Positions 45,519 through 55,666 of a stretch of DNA of 64,000 bases are shown here, piece after piece. The position numbers and the translations under genes are program-made. Each line of letters starts with the position of its first letter. The stretch's first letter is position 1. Under the pieces are notes generated by a model, which ran no database searches, had not been told where the DNA came from, and saw only the letters and a list, made by a program, of their open reading frames with translations. Origin of the DNA: Amborella trichopoda (Eukaryota; Streptophyta; Magnoliopsida; Amborellales; Amborellaceae); the NCBI RefSeq assembly GCF_000471905.2, contig NW_006496807.1, forward strand, positions 1,210,901-1,274,900, given 5' to 3'.

Positions 45519-46089
45519 ATGTCACTTTCACACCTGCTGAAGAAGGACACTCCCTTCATATGGGATGAGGCATGCCAAGCTGCAATCGATGATATCAAGC
45601 AGTACTTGCTAAATCCTCTGGTATGCTCCACGTCGGTGTTGGGAAGGCCTCTCATCCTATACGTGACCCCTCTTGATGAGTCACTTGGGGTACTCCTAGC
45701 AAAGAACAATGATAGGGGGAAAGAAACAACACTCTATTATCTTAGCTACAAGATGCAAGGGGCTGAGAAGAATTAGTCTCCTATCGGGAAGATGTGTCAA
45801 GCCTTGATCTTTGAGGTGCAGAAGCTCCGTCATTACTTGCTTGATCATGAGGTCAAGCTAATCTCAAAGGCGGACCCGGTCAAGTTCCTTATGACCTGGC
45901 CATGTCTGTCAGGATGCTTGGCCAAGTGGGCATTATTGTTGATGGAGTTCGACATCACGTATGTACTATAGAAGGCCGTCAAAGGTCAAGCCTTAGCTGA
46001 CTTTCTCGCCACTCACCCAGTTCCTTCGAAATCTCCCCTGCCAAGTGATCTCCAGGATGAAGAAGTTTTCTAGAAGGTACTAACTCGAC
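45519..46089 (+). pseudogene. Gypsy-type RNase H remnant, outer element
   Basis: It begins LSHLLKKDTPFIWDEACQAA and runs through LYVTPLDESLGVLLAKNN to SPIGKMCQALIFEVQKLRHY. It closes with the connection motif KAVKGQALADFLATHP. Two stops interrupt it (45774, 45969). It follows RT in frame order and is followed by the second RNase H. Confidence 0.8.
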
Positions 46090-46520
46090 CGTGGGAGGTG
46101 TACTTCGACGGAGCATTCCAGTCTAATAGAGGGGGTGCCGGAGTCATGTTCCTGACTCCCGATGGTGGAGTCATTCCTCTATCCTTCTCACTCACTAAAG
46201 CGTTTTTCCATAATGAAGCTGAATACCGAGCCCTCATAATCGGACTAGAGATCGCCCAGGAATTAGACCTGGGGCATCTTAACTTCTTTGGCGACTCTGA
46301 GCTAGTCATCCGGTAGCTTAAGGAGATTTATGATGTAAGGAAGGATACTCTTAAGCCCTTTCATGACACGCCCAAATCTCATATGGCCCAGTTCGACGAT
46401 TTCTCCCTAAGTCATATCCCTAGAAGGTTAAACTTGCAGGCCGATGCACTCTCAAAGCTTGGGGCCACCATTAAACTGTCCTCACCGGGCCCACGCCTGT
46501 CTGGGTAACAGAATGGAGAC
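46090..46520 (+). pseudogene. Archaeal-type second RNase H, outer element
   Basis: The text reads WEVYFDGAFQSNRGGAGVMF, NEAEYRALIIGLEIA and FFGDSELVIR, then NLQADALSKLGA. D, E and D of the catalytic set are all visible. One stop follows VIR. This extra RNase H marks the Tat lineage of plant Ty3/gypsy elements and replaces functions of the first, which often decays. Confidence 0.82.
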
Positions 46521-46857
46521 ATGTTGACTTAAGAACCGAAGTTGATGCAGATGATGAGAGAGATGTTTTCCCTGAATTCCTACCTCATCCATTCAGGGTG
46601 CTCCTTGCAGCTAAGGATGTCATTAAGGCAGAGCAGGAAATGTCCCGAGGTAAAGAATCTAAGGCTGAGAAACAGGAGCCTGAATTCTTCACCCCGACAT
46701 GTGCAGAGGTTGAACAAATGGAAGATTGGAGGGAGCCTATCATGAACTTCATAAAGCATGGAAGGCTACTTGAGGATCGAACAGAACGTAATAGTAAACG
46801 ACGGATGTCTACCAAGTACACCCTTCTTGATGAGGATTTTCTCTTTCATTGATCATT

Positions 46858-47975
46858 TGACGAAATTCTCCTCAATGCGTCGATGCACTGGAAGCAAATA
46901 AAGTACTGAAAGAAGTACATTCAGGTATCTGTGGGCTTCGTCAAACCGGCCCTAAGCTCTATGACATATGCGGACTCGGCTATTATTGGTCTTCAATGGT
47001 GGCTGATGCTTAAACTATGCTAAAAGATGTCAGGTGTGCCAAATGCACTCAAGCCTCATTCATCAGCCCCCAGAGCCTCTCCATCCTTCAGTGACATCAT
47101 GGCCCTTTTCCCAGTGGGTTATGGACATTGTAGGACCCATTGACTCTCCTTCTGCCTTGGGTCATGTCTTCATCCTAGCAACGACAGATTATTGTTCCAA
47201 GTGGGCTGAAGCGGTCCCTCGCAAGCAGGTTCCAAGGGCCACTGTGGTCAACTTCGTGCATCACCACATCATATACCGGTTCGGTGTCCCGGACCGAATA
47301 ATTTTTGATAATGGCCCTCAGTTCAGAAGCCATCACGTTGATCGCCTAGTTAACCAGTTCGGGTTTGAGTGGAAGTACTCGACCATGTACCACCCTCGAG
47401 CCAATGATTTAGCTAAGGCGTTCAATAAAACCCTGTGCGAGGTGCTCCGGAAGTCAGTTTCAAATTCAAGGAAGAATTGGCATGAGAGGCTGCCTGAAGC
47501 TCTGTGGGCCTATCGTACCACCACTCGGAGTGCTACAAACTCTACTCCTTATTCCCTGATCTATGGAGGTGAGGCGGTTTTACCCCTCAAGGTTCAAACA
47601 CCCTCACTCTGTGTCGCTATACATGAGGGACTGACTGAAGATGAGAGGGTCAAGATCTGTTATCAGGAGTTGGATGCTCTTGATGAAAAGAGGCTAGAGG
47701 CCCAGCAAAACCTTGAGCTCAGTCAGTGGAGAATGAAGAGAGCCTTTTATAAGTCTATCAAGGTTCGCTCAGTCGCTCGTGGGGATCTAGTTTTAGCAGT
47801 CAAGAGACCAATTGTCATGCATGGACGCCGCAAAGGAAAGCTCGAACCCAAGTGGGAAGGTCCCTTTATAGTCAAAAAAGTCACACCAAATGAGGCCTAT
47901 ATACTGGGAAACTCTGATGGAGAAGAGGCAATGCCCCCTATCAATGGGCGATACATAAAGAAGTATTATCCCTGA
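46858..47975 (+). pseudogene. Integrase of the outer element, catalytic E to K
   Basis: The zinc-finger part (46900-47040) has EVHSGICGLRQ and RCAKC; the second histidine appears to be arginine, and a frameshift lies near 47034. From there 313 codons are open. D31 (VMDIVGPID) and D92 (IIFDNGPQF) are in place. At residue 128 the text is NDLAKAFNKT where relatives have LAEAFNKT, so the catalytic glutamate is lysine; D92 to K128 keeps the D-35-E spacing. A chromodomain-free C-terminus ends GRYIKKYYP. This is the best-preserved frame of the window, yet it cannot be active. Confidence 0.88.
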
Positions 47976-48437
47976 TATACTCTTACAATGAGATGCATGC
48001 AGTAAAAAGAAAGAAATGGAAAAGAAGAACATTAAGCCAGCTCAAAAGAAATTCATTTCTTTTATAGCATTAGGAAGAGTTACAAGTAATAGTCAAAAGG
48101 CCATTATCAGGGAGGTTACAGATATGGTATAAACAATTTCTCTTTCTTCAAGGGAAAAGAGGCATCACGTTGAATTGTCACTCTTGCTTTGAAGGGAAAC
48201 CAACCATTTTCGAGTCAGCTTCAATTCATCTGACGAGGCATGGCTAGTTTCCAAGAGAGAGAAGAAGTACCCTGATAAAGTCTACCCTGGCAAGGAATTG
48301 GCTTCCTTCCTCAAAACAACATGGACTTCACTGTTGTGCTGGAGGACTTGGCTTCCAACAGACCATAGTGACCGAGCCTTCTCATTTGCCATCACTCTTG
48401 GCCCCCACGAGACATCGTCGTCTATGGTCATCGCCAC
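47976..48437. other. Post-integrase non-coding DNA
   Basis: It matches the 3' end of the antisense unit in the inner copy: both have TTACAAGT next to ATTCATTTC/TTTCATTC on the plus strand. It probably held the antisense transcript's end. The extra ORF itself is missing in the outer copy. Confidence 0.5.
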
Positions 48438-48570
48438 GCGCAACCCAACGCCATGCGCGACCATCACCGTGCGCAACTCAATGTCGTACATTACCATTAC
48501 CGCGGGCAATCCAATGCCGCAGGTGGCTATTGCCGCGAGCCATATACTCCCGCGTGTGGCAGTCGCCATG
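48438..48570. repeat. 33-bp GC-rich tandem repeat, four copies
   Basis: Units at 48438, 48471, 48504 and 48537 share GCGCAAC-x-CAATG at the start and CCATCACCG at the end. At 33 bases the array stays open in all frames as an 11-residue repeat, which explains the overlapping ORFs here. It is absent from the inner copy at the matching place. Confidence 0.8.
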
Positions 48571-49407
48571 CACAGCTTACCACCGCGCGAAGGCAGCACT
48601 ACATGCAAATTAATGTTGGGCATGCCCTTAGGGTGCCCCGTTTCTCACCATCTCCAATTCTCGGGGGGCATTGACCCTCGCGCCTCTTCCGTTTCCACAA
48701 CTACCGCCCCTCGGTGACGGTCAACCTTCTCATGACCTTTCGCCTCCCCCGTAACGCTTCGAGTTTCCATTGGAAACTCTTCTCCGTTAGCTGGGAACCC
48801 CCATCTGACCCTGTTCTTTCCCCTTACCGACAGCCGGGGATACTGAGAAACCACTAGAATTCCGGTAGAAACTCCCTTGTGAACCAGTGAATTTCCCTTC
48901 TCCCTTCTGTGCACTCCTCTACTCGCTGAAAAATCCTCGAGGTCCTGGTAGAACGATTGCTCGACCTTCGTTCTGCCTAACGACAATCACAAAGATGTCA
49001 CAAGGTCACCGGAATGCCTTATGCAAATGCCAGCAGTCCCTGTTTTCCTCCCTGGTGTCCCTGAGGCCTCTACAACTTGTCCACAACCACGGAACTACTA
49101 GAAAAACACTAAGGGCTTCTAGAAGTACCACTACGATCCTCGTAGTCTTGCTAGAGTCTCGTTAAAGCCCTGGAAAGCTCCCTATTCCCTGCTCAGAAGT
49201 TCTCAGCACTCTCTCAAAATATTCGCAAAGCACTCCGCAAGGCTCATGACTCACTGAAGTTTGCTAAAGAGCTCTTGAAAACTTGCACACTACGGGTTTT
49301 GGCTGGGAAACTCTTGCCAAAATTCTCTCGATGGAAGCTTCGGCTCTCTAAAAACTCTCTTCACTGTTTTACCTTTCGATAAAACAATAAAATGGGGTTT
49401 TACCCCC
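48571..49407. other. Leader region of the lost antisense ORF, outer copy
   Basis: Non-coding. It shares blocks with 34600-35100 of the inner copy. No PMD-type coding is left, so the deletion of the extra ORF removed everything between about 48330 and 48650. Confidence 0.45.
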
Positions 49408-49414
49408 TTTTATA
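49408..49414 (-). promoter_or_regulatory. Minus-strand TATA box, outer copy
   Basis: The minus strand reads CTATAAAAGGGGGTAAAACC. It is the counterpart of the box at 35446-35452 of the inner copy. No ORF remains downstream. Confidence 0.5.
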
Positions 49415-49576
49415 GTCTGCAGTGCCACAAAGTGCCCCCCACAAGATTAAAATGACGCTTCAGTCCTCGTCTTCAGACTGTGATAGGTCCAGGCCGGGGC
49501 GGGTCAAGCTCGAAGTTCGAATGAGAGTCGCTGCCACCTATGCCTCATGAACCTGTAATCATCTATTACTATCACT

Positions 49577-49790
49577 ATGCCTTATTGCCGTGTGTCCCCC
49601 AGAGGCTATCGCCACGCACTTCACCGGAGGCTATCGTCGTGTGCGTCCCTCGGATGCTAAAGACATGCGCTTCACCTGCGGCTATCGCCACGGGCTTCAC
49701 CCGGAGCTATCGCCACGCACTTCACCAGAGGTTATCGTCGATCGCTTCACAAGAGGTTAATGCCGTGTGGCTTCATCAAGGGCCTAACGT
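49577..49790. repeat. 26-bp tandem repeat, about seven copies
   Basis: The GGCTATCGCCACGCACTTCA unit recurs at 26-base steps (49603, 49629, about 49655, 49680 and on). It is the same family as 35625-35806 of the inner copy, with its own variants. Confidence 0.75.
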
Positions 49791-49969
49791 CGCATGCGTC
49801 ATTCAAAGTCTAGCATCGTGCACACGCTATGGCACTCTTATCTGGGCCATCGTTCTGCATCCCCATGGAGTTCATTCCCTGCACCTCAATCATCACTCCT
49901 CAGGAGTTAAGCCTCTGGTTATGGCTTTGTTTTCTATGAAGTCACATTCCCTTACCCACCTAAATGGTC

Positions 49970-51010
49970 TAGGTACACGACCCTAAACTACATGGTCCAA
50001 ACTATATGACCTTAAACTATAACGGAGGTCTAGTTGCATGACCTTAAACTACAGAGTCCTCATTGCATGACTCTAAACTGCATAACCATGGTTCAGCTAT
50101 ATGACCTTAAACTATAGTACATGTCCTGACCACATGAAGTTAAAAGGCTTAGCACCATGGTCCAAACTACTTAATCTTAAACCATAGCAAAGGTCAAGAT
50201 GCATGACCTTAAACTGCATGGTCTTAGCTGCAGGACTTTAAACTGCATAGCCATGGTCCAAGCTACAAGACCTCAAAATTTTTATGCACGTCCCTATGAT
50301 AAGACATTAAACGACGCAACAAATAGTCCATGTGCATGACTTTAATATGTGAAATGGATGCACCTCCCTCATCTCCAGTAGGAGTCACATCCGTATAGCG
50401 ACCCATTATCCCTAGTGGAGTTAGGGTCATTCTTATCTTTTCAAACCCCTAGTGGACTTGCATCTATGCTCTGACCTGTAATTCTTAGTGGAGTTACATG
50501 CATATCATTGCTCATTATCCTCATGGAGTCATGCTTACCCCTTAAATCCCTTGCAGGTCAGTCGCGCACCAAGCTATCCTATCCCCTGGAGTCGAGTTAC
50601 TTTCCATGAGCCATGGAGTTCGGTCTTTCACCTTAGCTAATCATACTTGTCCCCTAATCCTCAGTGAAGTTTTCTTCTCCATCTAAACCCCTTGCTGGTT
50701 TTAACCATTTTCACCCCCAGGGAGTCGGATAGCTATCCACAGACCTATTCCCCATGGAGTATCACCTACATGGCAACCCACCTAAATGGTCTAGGTACAC
50801 GACCCTAAACTACATGGTCCAAACTATATGACCTTAAATTGTAGTGGAGGTTTACTTTCATGACCCTAAACTTCATGGTCCTAGTTGCATGAGTTTTAAC
50901 TGCATAACCGTGGTCCAAGCTATATGACCTTAAATCATAGTGCACGTCTTGGCCGCATGACGTTAAGCTGCTTTACACAGGTCCAGGAGGCATGACCTTA
51001 AAGACGGGCC
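49970..51010. repeat. 35-bp repeat arrays, outer copy
   Basis: Units with ACTATATGACCTTAAACTAT and a GTCCAAGC-type box recur through 49970-50345 and again at 50790-51010. They are separated by a block of CCTAGTGGAGTTA-type repeats (50370-50760). The three-version 105-bp order seen in the inner copy is not evident here. Confidence 0.7.
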
Positions 51011-51920
51011 CGTACATGCACACACACCCTTTACGTTCATCTTCACACACGCCTTCCCTAACCAATCTGTTCATGTGCGCGCACCACTTTCATTGCTTCC
51101 CCAAGTGAGTCTATTCACTTCATTACTACCATTCATCATTCCCCAGTGAGTCTCACTCGTGCCCACACAACGGCGAACTATTCCACCATCCATACTTGCT
51201 GTCAGCTAGTGGGTCACTACTTTTCGTCCACCATTCATACATCATCCATCTTTCATAGGTAGCCTCATGCGAACTCCCCAAAGTGAGTCAAAACCACCAC
51301 CATACTCACTCCATGGCCTCCACAGACTGCCATCCATCACCATTGCGGTCCAGTTGTATGACCCTAAACCATAGTGCACGTCCTGATTGCATGACGTTAA
51401 ATTGCTTTGCACAGGTCCCGAAGGCATGACCCTAAACATGCCCTCACAAAAAAAATAATAATAATAACGGGCATGGTGTATACCTGGATAAGGGAACACC
51501 ATGAGTAAAAATGATGGACGGGCATGGTCACGAAACCATGAGTAAAAGAGTTCCATGAAAACCAAAACCCAGGCACAGTGAAATCCTCAAAGGGTGCCTC
51601 CAGCAAAAACGGATGAAAAGGGTGGACATGGTCGAAAGGTCATGGTAAAAGAGCCCCAAATAAATGGAAATTGGTGAAACCGTCTTTACGACACCACTTC
51701 CCCAGTCCAGGTGAAAATCCGTAAAGGGCGTTTGGACCAACAAAGTAGGTTGACACAACATCACAGCCTCAGCTGTCACCCAATTGGCAAACAAGCATAA
51801 TTTTGGCGGCTAACGAGGTCCACACTAAATCCTCAGCTATCAGGATCCAATCACAACACAAGATGACTCACCGGGGAGTGAGAGCCTCACAAGTTCTCCC
51901 AAACACCAAAAACAAAAAGA
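51011..51920. other. Unique 3' region, outer copy
   Basis: Non-coding; parallel to 37350-38296 of the inner copy. It carries one 35-bp unit block near 51350-51440 and one single copy of the 45-bp unit near 51861-51899. Confidence 0.55.
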
Positions 51921-52125
51921 GTCCTTGAGGGTAAGGACGATGACCGAAAGATCCCTCTAAAAATAAGAAGAGGTCTTGAGGGTGAGGATGATGACCGAAA
52001 TATCCCTCCAAAAACAAGAAGAGTCCTTGAGGGTGAGGACGATGACCGAAAGTTCCCTCCAAAATCAAGAAAAGTCCTTGAGGGTACGGATGATGACCGA
52101 AAGATTCCTCCAAAATGCTAAAGAT
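51921..52125. repeat. 51-bp tandem repeat, four copies
   Basis: GTCCTTGAGGGTGAGGACGA starts units at 51921, 51973, 52023 and 52074 (50-52 bases apart). The inner copy has just one unit at 38887. The neighbouring 45-bp unit shows the opposite pattern. Confidence 0.85.
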
Positions 52126-52662
52126 GCCCACGAAGGCTAGAAACTGACAAAGCCAGGGCAAAACCTGCCAGAGACGTCAAGGTGATGCCTTTCCATGAGG
52201 TCGCCTCGCTAAAATCCCTCCTTAGCCGACATGCCCAAACTTTTGGGACAAACCAATAAAAGCTCCCGACTGGACCCAGCAGGATGGGGCCTACAGAGGT
52301 ACCTTGATTGTCAAAATCAAACATAGTGTAGCAACAAACAACGCCGACCAAAGGCTCATGGCACTTGGCAACCAGATAGGCGTAATTTTAGCTAACGAGG
52401 TCCATACAAAATCCTCAGTTGTCAAAATCACAAATAGTCCCTTGAGTGGGAGGACTTCGATAGGATCCCTCAAAGTCTCTTCTCCCCCAAAAGTCTCCAC
52501 AAATGGACCTGTACATTACATCCAAATGTCTGAGCATCCTAGTTATAGCATTGCATGGATTTCTCCTCGGTGTTCACGTAGTCCTATGGCTAGGAAGAAA
52601 AAAGAAATAAAGCCAAAGGAAATTTTTTGAATGTTGTCCTTCTCGCTTTACTTGAAGCACAA
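52126..52662. other. Unique end of the outer 3' region
   Basis: No ORF or array. 52130-52370 matches 38930-39170 of the inner copy. 52380-52660 holds a partial repeat of the same text (GGTCCATACAAAATCCTCAG, compare 51820). Confidence 0.5.
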
Positions 52663-52679
52663 CATTTGAAGGGGCATAT
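52663..52679 (+). promoter_or_regulatory. Polypurine-like tract before the outer 3' LTR
   Basis: TTTGAAGGGGCATA ends directly before the LTR start at 52680. The purine core GAAGGGG is placed where plus-strand priming occurs in LTR retrotransposons. The matching inner site is decayed. Confidence 0.5.
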
Positions 52680-55661
52680 TGTTTGAAGACATTTTTCAGC
52701 ACTATGGGTCCCCCATGCGGAATAAAATAGAGAAGCTGGTCAATAAAGCTTGACAAATAGTGGAAATTTCGACAGTCTCATAATGGCCCTAAAACTTTCC
52801 AAGATCTTTATAAGGCTCCAAAATGTTTCTTGCCAAGTTTCGTCGGATTTTGACGTGTCTAAGTCAGTGCAGACGAAGAAACAGTTTCGGCAGAATTAGC
52901 CTCTAGCATCTTGAAATGGACCCCGTAACTAGTACTATATTTTTAGTGTGTCAAACAGTCGTGAGACTACTGCCAATTGATTCGGCACGTTCGAAAACCC
53001 CTATGGGTCAAGTTTCAGCTTAGTCGGGCACTCCAAGACAAAATTATAGGTAAAAGACCAAAAAGGGAAAGGCCACACACTATTTCCATGCGGCCTTTCT
53101 GCACCAAATCACTATTAAAGGTGGTTGTCCTTACAGTCCCGGGCAGTGACCTTCAGGGGCTATATATCATTCATCCCGAGTCAGATCGCGTACAAATTTT
53201 GTAAACATGTTGGTCTCGTCAAGACGAGCGTTTCGATATGTGGCACGCTCCATGACGACTCCCGAGCGGGGAGAAAAGCTACAAAGAAGTTGTTGATCCG
53301 TGAAGAAAGTTGCAATAAAATCAGCAGAGACACGCCTCGCTAGAGCGGCCAAATCATGGCACTCGCGCATCGGATTGACACGAAACTAGTTCCATCACGT
53401 GCGTAAGGTTCATGGCTATCTCTGGTCCAAACCCTGTACATGATGAATGGACGGCTTTCGCACATGAAGATGATAAAGTGATTGCAAATTCGAGCGTCAG
53501 AATTCCAGATTCCGGCCAAAACTCCAACGTTGCAAAATCTTCGTCCAGGCCCGGAAGCAAGCTACTCTTGTTGTCACGTGATCATGACGGCATGCTCAGT
53601 GTGATCCATCAGAGAAATCACAAAAAAAGCATCATGAAACGAGCACACTATCGATCCGAAGTTTTCAAGATTCATCCAAATTTCAACTTGCATGATCGTG
53701 GCTTAAAAATACTATCCTTGGCTCGAAATTGGTATCAAATCGATCGCCATGTTGAGCCCTACAAGAAAACAATCATCTTTCGGACAAATGGGCACCAGAG
53801 CAACCCCGGATCATTCACGGACGATCATGCACGTTCTAGGGCAACAGCATAGACTATTTTAAAATTTCATGAATTGTTAGGAAGTAGCAAATCAGTCATT
53901 TTGCACTTTATTTTCTTATTTTTTTTAATTCAATTAAACCTTAATTATCATCAGTTAGGTTAGTTTTGGGTGATCCACTCATGTTTTTGCCCTAGCCTAT
54001 AAAAAGACGCTACCTCTCTTTGACAAGTGGCAGCAAAATCATTGTAATGACCCCTTACGTTAAGCAATAAAATTTGACATTCTTCCTTGAATTTGTGGGT
54101 GCGAGAGAGGGGAGAGAGAAAGTTTAGAGCAGTACCCCTCCTACTCTCAAGGTATTTTCTCTCTCATCCTTTCTTCTCTTTCTTCTTCATCTTCTGAGTC
54201 TTTCTCAGCGGCCATACACGGCAGTGGCAGTGTTGTGCATGCTTCTTTCCCTCTTCCTCTTCCTGTGACTTCACAAGTCGTGTATGGCGATGGCAGCACC
54301 ATGCGTGAGTTTCTTTCTCCCCCTCTTCATTCGTATCTATCTTTCAACAAAGATTGTAGATGGCGTCGCTCATCGCCGTCCAAAGGCCTGCCCTCAACGT
54401 TCTGCGTATCGTAAACGGCAATGCCTTTCACTGCCCGCACGGGTATCACCTTGTTGTGCGCCTATCACAGATGGTGATGCCAATCACTGCCCACGAATGG
54501 TTGCAGCGATGCCTATCACCATCTGTATGCTTCTTTCGTGCGCTCGATGCCTATCGCCGTCCGTAGGCTTCTTTCATGCGCTTGGTGCCTATCGTCGTCC
54601 ACAGGCTTCTTTCGTGCAGTCGGTGCTTATTGCCGTCTGCAGGCTTCTTTCATGCGCTCGGTACCTATCGCCGTCCGCAAAGTTCTTTTGTGCGCTCAGT
54701 GCCTATCACCGTCCGCAGGCTTCTTCTGTGCACTCGGTGCCTATCGTCGTCCACAAGCTTCTCTTGTGTCCCATGCCATGCGCTTCACAAGAAACTATTG
54801 TCGCCTGTAAAGGGATGTGCTGTCTTCTCGTGTTGCCAACGGCAAAGACTAACTGCGTCTACAGTTCGTTGCTTGCCCCTTTTGCCGTGAGCAAGCAATG
54901 TCCAGTGCCGTCCAGGGGCCATGACACTATTACTCCACAGTTGTCTCACACCTTCTCTTCTCTTTTCTTCTCTTTTTGCTTGACTAAAAGATTGACCCAG
55001 TCTAGCAATATCGTAACGGTTTGGTTGTCGAGCAGTATTGCAGTCGTGCTGGTCCTGAGTACAATGCCCATCTTATTGCCACACCAGATTAGGACGGTCA
55101 TATCGGCCTTGGTTTCGATTGGTATTGCCATCACGCCGGTCCGAGTTATCATGCCCATCTTGCTACCACTCCGAGTCGGTCAATGTACTGGTCCAACTAT
55201 CAGGCTAGGCTCTTCCTCTTGTCAAGTCCTCTTCTCTTTCCTCCCCTTATTTAAACTCCCTTCTTCATCACCCTAACTCTGCCAAATGAATGTGTATTGG
55301 CCTAATACAAAGGTGGGTCCTTTGGCTCACTTGTCTTGCAAATTCACCATGATAGTGCTGTGCAGAAAACAAAGAGATTGCATGTCAATGGAGGCGACTT
55401 GAAACCAGCTGAAGTAACTGGGGGGCTTTCCGTCGAGATCTAAGAGGGCGCCCACGTGAGTCAACCCGAGTAAGTCACGGACCCAAGTGAGGTTGGTTCC
55501 CACCTCACGTTTAAAAATTCTCTCTCACTAGTTGGACACTTGCCCTTGTTCTATGAACGAGGTTCCCGAGAGAGAGGTCTCAAGTCCTGGGTCTTTCGAG
55601 CCAGAGACACGTGTTATCCGAACACCTAGATCCGGGGAGGCAAGATCGAGGCACCTAACCA
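52680..55661 (+). repeat. 3' LTR of the outer element, 2982 bp
   Basis: It starts TGTTTGAAGACATT and ends CACCTAACCA, then CTTTG. It pairs with 20168-23176. TATA (53998-54006) and AATAAA (54066-54071) sit as in the partner. The 38-bp U5 array is one unit longer here. A long open frame at 54284-55276 simply follows that array. Confidence 0.88.
54530..54795. repeat. 38-bp tandem repeat in U5, seven copies
   Basis: Starts at 54530, 54568, 54606, 54644, 54682, 54720 and 54758 give a perfect 38-base period. The unit holds CTTTCGTGCGCTCGGTGCC and TATCGCCGTCCGCAGG. Partner LTR: six copies; inner 3' LTR: one or two. Confidence 0.9.
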
Positions 55662-55666
55662 CTTTG
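55662..55666. repeat. Target site duplication CTTTG, right copy
   Basis: It matches 20163-20167 exactly, immediately after the CA end of the last family B LTR. Confidence 0.8.

Larger units (their letters stand above)
20168..55661 (+). mobile_element. Outer family B Tat-type element (split by a same-family insertion)
   Basis: The element occupies 20168-24932 and 41905-55661, about 18.5 kb of its own DNA. Order: 3.0-kb LTR, Arg-type primer site, leader, gag N-part, [inner element], gag C-part, RT, RNase H, archaeal-type RNase H, integrase, repeat-rich 3' region, polypurine tract, 3.0-kb LTR. Matching CTTTG borders show a single integration. The dual RNase H, very long LTRs, TGACGACTCCACTGAGGAC primer site and tandem repeats upstream of the 3' LTR fit the Tat/Ogre group. 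No protease is present. Many stops show that it is inactive. Confidence 0.85.

Noticed and set aside
54284-55276. A 330-codon open frame in the outer 3' LTR
   Set aside because: It follows the 38-bp U5 array and continues by chance. It has no domain, is not open in the partner LTR and its repeats are periodicity effects.
20168-55661. Tandem LTR-internal-LTR-internal-LTR array formed by unequal recombination
   Set aside because: The LTR starts pair as outer/outer and inner/inner, and the second target duplication and gag continuity show a nested insertion.
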